Shown piece by piece: positions 1-11,215 of a stretch of DNA of 64,000 nt. The notes beneath the pieces are model-generated. The model was not told the DNA's origin and did not search any database. It was given only the letters and a program-made list of their open reading frames with translations. The position numbers were made by a program, and so were the translations under genes. Where the stretch lies: contig OX463846.1 of assembly GCA_949825065.1 (NCBI GenBank), positions 11,218,177 to 11,282,176 of the forward strand. The letters are read 5' to 3'. This DNA is from Odontocerum albicorne (Eukaryota; Arthropoda; Insecta; Trichoptera; Odontoceridae). Within the stretch, counting starts at the first letter, position 1. Each line of letters opens with the position of its first letter.

Positions 1-299
1 TATCTTAAAAATTGCAATCTACATTTTCTCGGTCCTGATGGAGCATTGATAATTTTTTCGTAATTCAGGTAGATACTGGTTAATATTTATTTCATTGTAT
101 AATCAATCTTCATTAATGTTTGATTTTAATATTGATTCAAATTCAAGTATATCTTCATACTTAGGTTATTTAAATAATTTAATTGCTACTGAAGTTAAAA
201 GAAATTTAAATGAAAAAATATTTTAGTAAAATTCTGTTGACATAAATGTGTAACGATAGGATAGGATTAAGTCGATGGGGTACTAAAACGTATATACTA

Positions 300-1585
300 G
301 GTTGGTCAATAAGTTTTGAAAGCGACATCTATGGAGCAGTAGAAAACCAAAATTTCTACGCCATTTTAATATTTCATCTTTCATAAGAACGTACTCAAAA
401 TTTCATTTCGATCTGTCAATTCATTCTTTGTTTACAAGCCATTTGAAGTTGACGTGTCAGTGTATTTTTTAACAATGGAAAAATCCGAATATCGTGCAGT
501 GATTAAATTCTTTGTTTTGGAAGGTTTATCGGCTACTGAGATCCATGCAAAGATGGTGAAAGTATTAAAGGAGTCTTCTCCTTCATTTCCAACTGTTCAC
601 CGATGGGTTTTGGAGTTTAAGCGTGGCCGTACAAGCGTTGAAGACGATCCACGCTCAGGACATCCAAAAAGTGCATCAACACCAGAAATCATAGCGAAAA
701 TACAGGATATGGTTTTGGAAGATCATCGATCGACTGTGGATGTGATAGCTGGCACCATAGGCATCTCACATGGAACAACATGGCATATTTTGGCTGAAGT
801 TTTGGGTTTCAAAAAACTGTGTGCACAATGGGTGCCGCATTTGCTAGCAATGCAACAAAAACACGTTCGAATCCGACTTTCTGAGCAACATTTGGAGCAA
901 TTTCGAAAGGATAAAAAGGATTTTCTGCGTCGATTCATCACTATGGATGAGACTTGGGTTACCACCATGATCCTGAATCAAAACAAGAGGCTAAGGAGTG
1001 GTGTGAACCAGGCACATTGGCTCCGAAGCGAGTTCGTGTCCAGAAATCGGCCAAGAAGGTGTTAGCGTCAGTTTTTTGGGATGCAAAAGGAATTTTATTG
1101 ATAGATTATCTTCAAACTGGTAAGACAATCAACTCTGATTATTATTGTGACCTTTTGGACCAGTTGGATGAAAACATTTGTGAAAAAAGACCCGGTTTGC
1201 AGAAGAAAAAAATCATTTTTCATCAAGACAATGCACCTGCTCACACAGCTCAAAAAACCATCGCGAAAATCAGTGAATTGGGGTACGAATTGTTGCAGCA
1301 TCCACCCTATTCGCCAGATTTAGCTCCCTCTGACTTCTGGCTGTTCTCACACCTCAAAAAATTCCTTCGTGGAAAGCATTTTTCATCAAACAAAGAGGTT
1401 ATAGCCGTCGTAGAGGAGTATTTTGCAGGCCTTCCAGAAAGTCACTTCCGTGATGGGACAACAAAGTTGGAAGATCGTTGGACCAAGTGTATTGATCTTA
1501 TGGGAGACTATACTGAGCAATAAAAGTGATTTCCCCCCAAAAAAAATGTATTTTCATTTCCGCTTTCAAAACTTTGTGACTAACC
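300..1585 (+). mobile_element. mariner transposon, near full length, TA flanks
   Basis: A 1286-bp mariner. TA dinucleotides flank it at 298-299 and 1586-1587. The ends are inverted repeats: GGTTGGTCAATAAGTTTTGA at the left and the complement of GGTTAGTCACAAAGTTTTGA at the right, extending to 25 bp with three mismatches. It carries one transposase gene on the plus strand. It sits inside a LINE-A copy, whose sequence resumes immediately after the right TA; compare the uninterrupted stretch near 21960-22015. Confidence 0.93.
475..1523 (+). pseudogene. mariner transposase, one frameshift
   Basis: DDE transposase that would cut and paste the surrounding mariner at TA sites. The start is the ATG at 475 (MEKSEYRAVIKFF). 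The N-terminal helix-turn-helix region is followed by the WVPHLL linker motif. The first catalytic Asp is in ITMDETW (near 941-958). Directly after ETWV the frame shifts, and the rest continues from about 954 in the next frame: KEWCEPG, LASVFWDAKG, then HQDNAPAHT and YSPDLAPSDFW. The last two Asp are 34 residues apart, the DD34D signature of mariner. It ends at TAA 1521-1523, near the family's usual length of about 345 codons. All catalytic residues survive, so only the single indel appears inactivating. Frequent AAAA runs make a sequencing error possible but less likely. Confidence 0.9.
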
Positions 1586-2429
1586 TAGTACTCAAACCAG
1601 ATAGCATCAAAATCTGCTAACATGACAGTCTGCAATAGTATTTTGGTGCCAACTTTGATGTATGGGAGCGAAACGTGGACGTGGAAAAAGACTGAAAGAA
1701 GACTAATAAATGCTGTAGAAATGCATGCATCGAGAAGAATGCATGGAGTAACAATGTATGAAAGAATGAAATGATAAAGGATGAATGTGAAGGGCTGAAG
1801 TGTTAAGTAAGATGAAGAAGAGCAAGCTGAGAAGGTTTGGGCATGTGCAACGAATGAATGAAGAAAGACTAACAAAACAGATATATGATGCAAATATGAG
1901 TAGAATGCATGTGAGAGGAAGACCAAGAAAAGTATGGTTGGATCAAGTGGAATATTCTGAAAAATGGAAACGTAGACAGTGAGAAAAATCATAGATGTAG
2001 AAGAGGCGAAGAATGTGTGTCCAGATAGGAGTCTAGCGCTCTGTCGTCTCTGCGTATCTCGACAGGAAGATGGCGTGATGGCATGTATGTATTTTGACAA
2101 ATTTTCGCTAATCTGAAGAAATTAATGAAAAACCCAAAGAATTATCACTAAACCCAAATTCTTCAGGTCAAAATTGTGTTGTTGACAACCTTAATTCCAA
2201 CAGTAACTCAAAATCTACCAAGTTAATTGTACTGTTGAAATAGAGTCAAGAATGTGAACTGCCAAGTAGCCATGAACCTGATGTCATAAGAAATCTTGAT
2301 TAATACAGTGTTCATCTGTGACCAGGAAAAAATCCAGACTGCAGTAGGTTGAAATAATTATTTGAGGAAAGGTGATTCACGAAGGGAAAATAAAAAAAAA
2401 AGGGATCGTAAACATTAAAATATATTCAC

Positions 2430-2652
2430 CAAATACATTGCTAGAACGATAATCCGAATCGTTCAACTTGTGCAGACTCATGTACAAGGATAAATCCACA
2501 TCGGCCAATATTTTCTTCAGTTTGCTTCTCAGGGAATCAGACACATTCACGGTTTTGCTGGCGGAGATTTCTTTTAGAATGTTTATAATCAACTTCTCCT
2601 TGAAAAACAATACGCTAGGATCTGACGTGAAGTGTTCTTTGTCGCACTCCAT
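2430..2652 (-). CDS. candidate first coding exon, unidentified protein
   Basis: I do not recognise this protein. The minus strand opens with an ATG at 2652 in good context (AAAATGG) and runs 74 codons of varied, balanced composition: MECDKEHFTSDP, then KEKLIINILKEISAS, SLRSKLKKILADVDLSLYM and LHKLNDSDYR. It is rich in amphipathic helix, unlike the AT-driven noise around it. A GTGAAT donor follows at 2429, after which the frame decays into Phe/Ile-rich intron-like sequence. A TATAAATA word on the minus strand (2692-2685) lies 33-40 bp upstream of the ATG and could be a core promoter. If real, the gene continues left, out of the window. It could also be an exon relic of a transposon. Confidence 0.4.
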
Positions 2653-2989
2653 TTTTACAAATTTAGAAGATTCCCTGAGTAAATTATTTATAATAGGGCA
2701 TACTGTGTGTATTCAAAATAATTTATTAAGTAAACATCACATATATAACGAAATATATTTTCAATAATTCAAGGACAATGCTTGTTTAGTTTATTATGAA
2801 AGTTTTGAATCAAGGCAGTTTGACTTGTCGTTGACAGTTCTAGTCAGTGCTGCCAACATTTACACTTCGACTTCACATAAAGGTTTTCATACATTGTGCT
2901 TTCTCACGCGCTATAAAACAATAGCTGAGCTGTTTTGGTAAGCTTTATACAGCTGAAGTTCAATGTTGATCACAATATATGACTTGTAT

Positions 2990-3625
2990 TAGGTGTTAAC
3001 ATAAGTTGTGTCCGTTTTTTTCCAAATGTAAAAATGAGCACCAAAAGTAAAACAAAATGGTAAAGGTTATACGTCATTCGAAAGAAATTTTTCTGCTCTA
3101 CAAGATATTGTGTTTGCTTTAACGTTACACATATTATTTTATTCGATTACAAGCAAAATTTTCTGCTCTTCAAGATATTGTGTTTGCTTTTACGTTACAT
3201 ATATTTTTTTTTATTACAAGCCTTCAAAATGGAATGTCAAGTAGACGAAAGTGAGCATTTTCGACACCTTCTGCTCGCGTTCAATCGAGGGAATAAAGCT
3301 GCCAAAGCTGCTCGCGATATTTGCGAAGTAAAGATGCTATGAATGAAAGGACAGCTCGTCGATGTTTTTTTTTGCATTTCAAAGACAGTAATTTTGACCT
3401 TAAAGACATGGAGCGTTCTGGACGACCAGTGAACTTCGATGAGGACCGCTTAAACCATATTATTCATGAAGATCCTCTTCAAACCACCGTAGAATTGGCT
3501 GAGCAATAATGAAGGAGAATACATTATTGACTAATTTGTTGTATTTTTTTTGTTGTGTCGTCTTGTTTTCTTAATTTGAAAAAAAAAAACGCACACAACT
3601 TATGTTAATTAACACCCAATATTTT
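2990..3625 (+). mobile_element. mariner (family 2), internal-deletion copy
   Basis: Ends are inverted repeats built on GGTGTTAACATAAGTTGTGT (about 2992-3011 at the left; its complement, with a small insertion, near 3595-3620). Inside, 3231-3508 encodes the N-terminal part of a mariner transposase (MECQVDESEHFRHLL, FNRGNKAAKAARDICEV, AMNERTARR, GRPVNFDEDRLNHIIHED). Sequence then jumps from VELAEQ to the 3' untranslated end, so the whole catalytic domain is missing. There is also a small deletion after DICEV that changes frame. A 40-bp stretch upstream of the ATG (TTTCTGCTCTACAAGATATT type) is present twice, near 3091 and 3159. Confidence 0.8.
3230..3509 (+). pseudogene. mariner family-2 transposase N-terminus, truncated
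   Basis: The start is the ATG at 3230. The reading matches the right arm of the fold-back element at 13110-13480 almost residue for residue through KDMERSGRPVNFDED. It has a frame break near 3330 and a stop after the LAEQ motif. No catalytic Asp remains, so it cannot encode active transposase. At most it could make a DNA-binding fragment if repaired. Confidence 0.8.
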
Positions 3626-3779
3626 CGTTTGTTGTTAATCATTTTTACCTGAGTTTATAATATTTGCTTATATTTAAACAAGCTTTTCGCTGGTATATCC
3701 ACTCTACATCTTAATTTACTATTTCATATTTATTACTGGTTATGTCAGCGCTAGGAATATATTTTGGTTAAATAAGAAT

Positions 3780-3990
3780 CGACTGCTAAATAAAATACTA
3801 TTTTTTTGTAGATGCAATTTATTATCATAAAAAAGAAAATTATGTAACCAAAAAAGTGTGAACCTAGAGTTCAGAGTGATTGTGTGATGGTAATATGATT
3901 TACGTACATATGTATACATAAATTTGTGACAATGTAGATGACTGTGCATCACATACAATTACATAAGTCACACAAGCTGTATTCCCACAT
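3780..3990. repeat. dispersed repeat H, intact copy
   Basis: From about 3808 (TAGATGCAATTTATTATCAT) to TGCATCACATACAATTACAT this stretch is homologous to 12620-12730 joined to 13655-13690, where the same repeat is split by a fold-back mariner. It therefore gives the empty site for that insertion. No coding potential was seen. Confidence 0.6.
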
Positions 3991-5480
3991 TCACTCTTAT
4001 AATGCGACTTCGTGTTAAAAAAATATGATCTTTCAGTTGGAGATTATCATTTAAACAAATTATATTAGTATATAAACAACACAAAAATATTAGTCAATAT
4101 AAATAAAAATTAATTATAGCTTGTGAGCTATATTAAACTACGACAGGGGCAGTGTATGACTTGCAATCCATAATTTGCTTATGGTCGGGTTATACTGTAC
4201 CATGAAGAATATATATAGTGTGTATATGATAAAAATACTAAATGAGGAAAGGAAAAGAAACATATGTTGTAAATAAAAAAAAAATAATTCCAGGTATTTA
4301 TTTATTATGATAAATTTGATTGCTATAACATAATCAATCAGAATCTACATAAACAATTAATATTCAATATTGGGATATAAAACTATTCGGAATAACAATA
4401 TTCTTGCAACAAAAATATTTTTAAGGGTTGCTATTTTTTTAATATGTCTCAATGGATCACAATGATTTATTTTTTCAACAAAATATTTTCTCTTAATTAT
4501 GTGGATAATGTAATAAAAATACGTATGTATAGTTCAAAATAATTTTCACAATTATTGTCATGTTTGAATGGCATAGTTGATGATAGACTTTTTGATTGCA
4601 GACCTTTATCCTCAAGGCAAGGGCAAAGAAAATATTAATACATCAAATATATGAAAGCTATAATACTTTCAAAATGTTCATCATTATTTAAACCATCCAA
4701 ACATGGCAATACATATTCCAAAAAATCATTTGAACTAATATAGACAATAGCTTTGAAAATCTTTAAACAAATAAATATATATTTATGTAGATCTAAATCC
4801 TAGAAAAAAAAGTTAAAATGATTTAAATAAAAGATATGATATTAGAAATTACATGAATAATTTTATTGATGCGAGCTTGAATCTCAGATAAATAAGCTCA
4901 TTTGATTCAAGTGGATTAAAGAAATGATTGATTGAGAGGAAAGTCTTATAATTTATTCCAAAGAAACAATGCGATATGGAATGATTAAATGAGTTTTTTA
5001 TTATTCATATAATTTTGCAAGAAAATAAAATATTTGAAAATCGATAAATAAGGTTATAAAAAAGATTCAGTGCATGGCTTACTCCCTAGGGTGTCAGGCT
5101 GGGGAAATCAATGTTTTTCCATAGCTTACTAAAATAATATTTTCTTTGCGAATTTTATTCACATTTAAGAAGCCATTTTATTTTATTAACTATTAATTTA
5201 ATTTCTACAACTGTTACAGAAAGTTATTGTTTTTTCCTATTTGATATCCGAGGGAGTAAGCTAAGTTTGATAAGCACCGACTGAAAAAAACATTCGTTTT
5301 AAGGTTTTATCACATTTTAATAAAAAAAAAGATATGTTTAGACTATTGTTACATCTTTGATTAACATTAGTCTTTAGGTGTTAACGTTTATATGATAAAT
5401 AAAGTTAATTTGATGTATTTTTTTGTGTTATTATATTGCTAGCGAGAATTATGCGATTGAATAATGCATTCAAAATGTTT
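3991..5480. other. AT-rich non-coding stretch
   Basis: No gene, tandem array or recognisable transposon. It is very AT-rich with many short A and T runs. A short GC-richer patch at 5080-5105 is not coding. Intergenic or intronic. Confidence 0.5.
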
Positions 5481-5677
5481 TTAATGTGATGGATCTGTAA
5501 ATATGACATCTTGTCTCACAACACAGCCTTTTATAAGCATGTAGATAAAAGATCTACCCAACTGTACCAAATAACGATAGTCTAGGCATGATAACGTCAC
5601 AATTAAATGCTTAGCAATACCTTGCACACAAAAGATTATAACATCCATTGCCCTATCATTAAAAATCATATTTAACT
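5481..5677 (-). CDS. weak candidate terminal exon, unidentified
   Basis: On the minus strand a long T run followed by ATATTCAG makes a convincing splice acceptor at about 5678. The frame is then open for 65 codons (LNMIFNDRAMDVIIF, GIAKHLIVTLSCLDYRYLV, VVRQDVIFTDPSH) to TAA at 5483-5481. Composition is less AT-biased than the flanks. I recognise no family and cannot link it to another exon, so it may be chance. Confidence 0.22.
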
Positions 5678-5729
5678 GAATATTAGATTTAAAAAAAAAA
5701 ACAATTTTTTCACTTTTACAGTAAATCAA

Positions 5730-7040
5730 TTAATAAATTTCAAAACAGTTTTTTTTACTCTGTTTTCTTATAAGAAAAGGATCTTATATTTTAATTTTAC
5801 TTATTTAGGAGTTCTTTTAAAGTTTTATATCACAAAACAAAAAAAAAGGAATGAGGTGAGTATTTAATACTTAGCTTACTTGGGCTTTATTTAGAAATAA
5901 TAAATAAACACATCAAAATATTTACGCAAAACCAAAAAATATGATGATACTTTTAACGTTTCTCTCATCCCTAAAAATATCAAAAGAGCTGTAATAATTA
6001 CATTAATATTTGATTCTAAATTAGTATCTTTTCGGATGCAACCTACATTTGTTAACACCATTTATTGATTTATATTTAAAAATTTATTCTTAAGGGCTAT
6101 TAAAAATTAAAATCGGTTAAAAAATTGTACACAACAGTTTTTGTGCTAAAAACTGACGATTTACAAGTTTGGTGAAAAGTTCACAATATTTATTAAAATT
6201 AGAAATAAAGAGTTATTATAGAATCACTATGCAATCTGAATTTTTTTAGCTTTAAAAAAAATATAACTTCTGTAATGATATACGAGTATATTACATAAAT
6301 TTCTGTATGATCTGAAATAACAAAAAAATTAAATAGCACATTAGATAGAAAAAAATGATTTAAGGAAGATAAAATAATAGTCCATTAAGAAGATCAATAA
6401 CAATAACAATTAAAAAATATAAGGCTGATGAGTATCTTTTGATTTGACTGTGGGCTTACTGCGGGCTTACCATAGAATGCCCACAAGATACATACATTTT
6501 TTTACGATGGATTGTCACGAAAAATTGATTGTTTATATAAATTCAATCGATCATTGTTTAATTAAAGTTAAGCTGGTGCAGATTTGTTATGGTTTGACTG
6601 TGGTCAAGTTAAAATTTAGCTTTAAAGTAGGGTTTGAGCAAATTAAGGGAATAATTTGTTTACGGCTGGGTTTAATAAAATAGTAAACTTTAACTAAACA
6701 ATGTATTGATGTAAGAAATATTTTTTTAATTTGGTTAGTCAAATGTTTTATTTAAATATTGTATCGTGGATGAGAGATAGAAATGTTGATTAATTTGATT
6801 TTTAAATGTAACAATTTTATTATATAATAATAAAAATTTGGCAAGACATGAATAATATATTATAAAAGATTTAAATAACATGCAGAACATGTTTTGGGAA
6901 AAATGATTCAAAAAGCGACTCTAACTGTTAAATTAATCAATAAAAATGAGAAAAGTAAATATAAAAATTATTATTAAGTTATATCTAGATATGATCAAGT
7001 TTAAATAATATAATAAACTCAAAGGTATATTGAAGTTTTT
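5730..7040. other. AT-rich non-coding stretch
   Basis: No supported gene. The plus-strand 6444-6683 opening is low-complexity and Leu/Ile/Lys-rich, and looks like chance. One copy of the enriched octamer TACGAGTA lies at 6281-6288. Confidence 0.45.
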
Positions 7041-7044
7041 GATT

Positions 7045-7290
7045 AAGTCCTAGGGATGAAATCAAAATCCCATTGCTCCAGTTGCCTGTTTTTCAGCCTG
7101 TTGGCTTCCGCTCTCTTGGTAAACCATTGAAGGCTGTTTATAGATAGTATTTAGAGAACTCCTCGCCAGCATCACCACATAAGAAGCCAAGTGGTTTGCA
7201 GCTTGACGTAGGTGGATAAAATTCGTTGCCTATAAATGGTTCACATGGGGAGCATGAACAGTAGACTAGTGATATTTTAAAGAAAAAATC
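7045..7290 (-). pseudogene. candidate exon or gene relic, unidentified, with frame break
   Basis: Minus strand. After a pyrimidine-rich tract ending in CACTAG (near 7290) one frame reads YCSCSPCEPFIGNEFYPP, TSSCKPLGFLCGDAGEEF and SKYYL, then meets TAA. A second frame starts within a few bases and reads NSLQWFTKRAEANRLKNRQL and EQWDFDFIPRT to TAA near 7047. The two read smoothly into each other if a 2-bp TA-like insertion is ignored. They could instead be separate exons, as AACAG precedes the second part. Codon-rich, Cys- and Trp-containing sequence contrasts with AT noise on either side. I do not recognise the family, so I assign no function. Confidence 0.35.
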
Positions 7291-8049
7291 AAAATGAATG
7301 AGACCTATTCTTTCAGCCATATTTCATTCATCTTTCAGCGATAGTAGTACATAATTTGCAGTATACAGAAGCTTCAGTTTCCATAATGGTAAAATAATAT
7401 TAAATTGGCCATGAATAATAAGTTCATAGACAAGATTTTATCAAAACAATCAGTTTTGTAGCTTAATTAGCATGCCACATTTTATAGCACACTGTAGACA
7501 AAATGAAATTATCATTTTGAAGTACATTTTCACTAGATTAGTATCGATAAATTTTTCAAAAGATTTTTACATTTATGATCAACTTTTTAAGGAGAATTAA
7601 AAATAATTTAGAATTTATTCACTTGCATGTACTACTCTCATTAAATAAATGAGAATTTGTTTTGTTACTTAAAAATGCACCTTAAAATGTAAATAAAAAA
7701 TTACTAACTAAAGCATGCAAGTAAAGGGGCTCCAATGGAACTCCGAACAGGTCAGGTGACATGGAAATACGACGCACCATATTTTTACTGGAAAAGGTTT
7801 ATTTGTGGTAAATAACAATGTGAGTGTTGTATACCTAAGTTTTCTTTATTACCTCTATTGGGTATCCAACAGTCCTATTTGCTTAGGTCCAGGTGGTTTG
7901 CCATGTCCAGAGATAATAATATATTGACTTGTTTATACTTATCAAATTACCCAGTAGAAGTGCCAGTAGAACTCTCACACCAGATCCCCATAGGTGTACT
8001 GTTTGTTATTCAGTAGTACGCTTATGAAATTATGTCTCTCACTGATTAT

Positions 8050-9850
8050 TAAATAAAGGGCAAGAGATCTCTCTTTCAAGAGAGAAAAATAAATTCATAA
8101 GCACATATTAAGCTCACTAACGACTGTACTGTAGAGCTCTTATTAGATTTTTTTATTAAACAACAAAAAATATGTACAAAAAGACGCAAATAAACAAAAA
8201 AAAAAATTTAAAATATAAAAGATTAGTATTAATCAACTTATTTATTTTACATTACATTTTTTAATTAGTTTATTGATTAATTGAATAACTATTATAAAAT
8301 CATCTTACATGAAAAGTAATAAAAAAAAATAAACATCAAAATGATTACTCGTACAATAATACATTAAGGATAAAAATCTAATAAAGATAAAAAATGAAGT
8401 AATTTCGAATTACATTTTAAAATTTTTTATAGATTATTAAAAAATAGGAAAATGTTTTAGAAATTATTGTTGTATAAAACATCAAAATGAACTCATGAAT
8501 GGAATAAAGAATAATATTTTTGCTAGTTCACAACTCCATTTCTAAAGAACTACCCGCTAAAGAAATATAAGAATTTTGATTAAATTCAACCCTTTATGTG
8601 TGACATAAGAGTCACTGAAAATAGAAATATGTATTTGTTATGTGTTACAAGATGAAACTGATTCTAAAAGTATTGAATATAATGAAATTTAAAGTTTCTA
8701 CTATATCATTGTGAGAGGGCAAACAAGTTCATTTCAGTTTAAGTTACTTTACAGAAGAGTGTTTTCGAAGTTTTCTATAAATGAAAAAAAAAATCAAAGC
8801 ATTTTATTATAATAGTATAACATATTTTACTTATTTTTGAGACATTTAACAATCTCATTAGCAAGTTATGTTTTTAATGCTTAAACTAAACAAAATACAC
8901 ATTTTTTATTAACTTGAATCCCTTTAGTGAGGTACAAAATTTTTATTTTTCATAAATGTAAAACTTTTGTAATTTTTGATATATTTACTTTTGTGGATAA
9001 AAATTCAATTATGTTGATTTCAAAAGTAGTAATATCTCATTTTCACAACAAAAAAATGATAAACTAGTTTGTAATATTCACAGCAATAAAACAAATAATT
9101 ATAGGCCTGACCATAACAAATATTTTATAATAGATTTGAACATGAAATAACAATGACAGAGGGAAATATTATATATTGAAAGATGGTAGATGTAGTTTTT
9201 GTTGATGCTAACACTTGGAAAGAAAATACAGGGTCAGTGTTGGCACAAGTGATATTCAACTTAGACATACGTGGTTAGTAATAATATTTGAATAAATGCT
9301 AACAAATTAAGTTTCAACAATCTATAATAATTATCGTACATTTTCATATACATATATATCTTTTAGATAACAACAGATAATGTATCTATATCACTTCACT
9401 GGGCACGACACCCATCATAAGTTTGTTTAGCTCTAATGAAACTCGGTAACAATTACACTTAACCCTAAACTAGCCCCCGTTAATCAATATTAGTAATAAC
9501 TAATGAACATCTCAAAGTATATAGCTCTGCAGTTGCTTTGTTTCCATTTCTACATTTATGTTTTCTATTCGTAAAGAATGTCAAATTTTTCATGATATAA
9601 AAAAATGTATCATAGGGAACATATGAGATTAACTCTTTCACAGATACATGAATTTTGATAAAAGCGTGTCAGATATAACATAAGAAACCTTTTCAATATT
9701 CCAGATGTCACTAGTTTCAATTTATTTTGTTGATGTAACACTAGTTATATCTCATGTGAATATTACGTACATTATATGCTAAACCAACCTCAATGTTCCT
9801 ACACTTTGTGTCAATATGATGCTACATGTCCACGATATCACTAAGAGTTC
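8050..9850. other. AT-rich non-coding stretch
   Basis: No gene or known repeat was seen. If Gdap2 ends near 10817 this is intergenic DNA downstream of it. Long A and T tracts are abundant. Confidence 0.45.
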
Positions 9851-10100
9851 AATCATATGAATTTAATGAATGTCAGTATCATATGAATTGAATGTGTATC
9901 AGTATCATATGAATTGAATTAATGTCAGAATCATATGAATAAATGAATGTCAATTTCATATGAATTGAATGAATGTCACTAGAATGTCAGTTTTATATGA
10001 ACTGAATGAATGTCAGTAGACTGTCAATTTCATACGAATTTAATGAATGTCAGAACTGAATGAATATCAGTATCATGTGAATTGGAATGTGGTGTCAGTA
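9851..10100. repeat. irregular tandem repeat, ~25-40 bp unit
   Basis: About nine imperfect repeats of a TCATATGAATTGAATGAATG plus TCAGT motif. Unit length varies because the spacer changes. Non-coding. Confidence 0.8.
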
Positions 10101-10423
10101 AGACATTCTGTCCGCAAAAGGGTTAATTCACTCATAAATCTTTGTAAGATTTTTTTTTAAATATTAATATTAAATTTTTTAATTTTATAACTTTTTTTAA
10201 TACGTTAGCACAGAAGTGTACTATTGTGGATTGTCTTAGTATCATATGCGATTACAAAACTATTATTTTGTATGTAAGATGCCATTAAAACAAAAATCAA
10301 CTAAATTTCATTATTTGTGATACAAGAATGGTAAGGGTTGCTTGCCTCTTTTTGGCAATTTACAACATAAAAAATAATGATTTTTACTTTATTGCGTGTT
10401 CAATATACCGAATATGTAATATT

Positions 10424-10451
10424 GGACCTCTTAACAACCAACAAGAGGTCC
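10424..10451. other. perfect 9-bp stem hairpin
   Basis: GGACCTCTT, a 10-nt loop, then AAGAGGTCC. It is an isolated GC-containing hairpin in an AT-rich stretch downstream of Gdap2. No T tract or gene context suggests a terminator; function unknown. Confidence 0.5.
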
Positions 10452-10816
10452 ATTTTCAAATTTATAAAGTAAATTCATATGAAAAATTTATAGATCAAAA
10501 ATATAATTATGCCTTTCTAGGATTTAAAATATTTTTCTCTATATATTTGTATTCTGTATGTTCCCTTTCGTGAAATATTTAAATTACTACGCTATATATT
10601 TTCTTTTACGCTCCGTCAAAAATGAGGTTGAAAAAAAATCTAGAAATAACTTTGAAGAATGTACATAAAGTACTATAATATTTAACAATGTGTTTCACAA
10701 CTGCCGATTCAATATAATATTGGAATAAATTTCAACTGCATGTGTATTTACAGTGATGTGCGAGGCGACATTATCACTATTTGTAACATATCAAATTTCA
10801 ACAACAGTTTCAAAAT

Positions 10817-10822
10817 TTTATT
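10817..10822 (-). promoter_or_regulatory. possible Gdap2 polyadenylation signal
   Basis: TTTATT on the plus strand gives AATAAA on the Gdap2 strand, about 350 nt after its stop codon. Such hexamers are common in AT-rich DNA, so this is only a plausible 3' end. Confidence 0.25.
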
Positions 10823-11170
10823 TTCAAAACAAAACTATTTCAATACACTATAAAATGAAGGAAAGGTAAAAACTTTTTAAGCAGCACACATAAAAATTTT
10901 GATTATAAAGTAGTTTATCAAAAATTTACGTTTTTTTTGCTATTCACTCGTTTGATTGTTCACTTTGTTCGTGTCACCAAATGGAAAAATGTTTAGCGCA
11001 CATAATAGTCTTTCTCCTTAATTTAATAGTCACCTAAAGAATGATATTGCTATACGGATATTTGAGGCAAAGGCCACACCGACACTCGACTCGGTCTTGC
11101 ACTGGCTCAGGGTCTCACTGAGCTAAAAGTCTGTCACTTCCAGAGCGGAGTCCAGAGTCTGCCGTCTGCC

Positions 11171-11215
11171 TTATGTGCTGGATGGGTCAGGCTGGAAGTA
11201 ATGGAGGCCGTTTAT
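11171..11215 (-). CDS. Gdap2: Gdap2 terminal coding exon
   Basis: Fifteen codons, INGLHYFQPDPSST then TAA. The acceptor is ATTTCCAG at 11216-11223. It joins in phase 0 to the ACT codon that ends the previous exon, giving EYDMT-INGLHYF, the conserved tail of insect Gdap2. Confidence 0.9.
   Translation of the reverse strand: MNGLHYFQPDPSST

Larger units (their letters stand above)
240..2095 (+). repeat. LINE-A copy, 3' part of reverse transcriptase ORF, split by a mariner
   Basis: Degenerate 3' end of a non-LTR retrotransposon, lying at 240-299 and 1588-2095 with a mariner between. The plus strand at 1800-1982 reads as the C-terminal tail typical of LINE endonuclease-reverse transcriptases: RRFGHVQRMNEERLTKQIY followed by RGRPRKVWLDQV. 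Upstream, 1640-1700 encodes a broken version of the LMYGSETWTW motif. It ends in a family-specific 3' tail near 2060-2095 (a CGACAGGAAGATGG stretch, then GCATGTATGTA). The same tail ends many copies in this window. Frames are broken, so it is a dead copy. Assignment to a particular clade (RTE-like or Jockey-like) is not possible from this piece. Confidence 0.75.

Noticed and set aside
1585..2100. 171-codon minus-strand opening
   Set aside because: It is the antisense of a LINE-A copy. The same Ser/Phe/His-rich antisense reading recurs at the other LINE-A copies.
6444..6683. 79-codon plus-strand opening
   Set aside because: Low-complexity Leu/Ile/Lys composition expected of AT-rich DNA; no start context or splice signals.
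7740..8040. Exons on the minus strand (GHGKPPGPKQIGLLDTQ; MVRRISMSPDLFGVPLEPLY)
   Set aside because: Both readings are short, hit stops close upstream, and no consistent splice pattern joins them; possibly chance.
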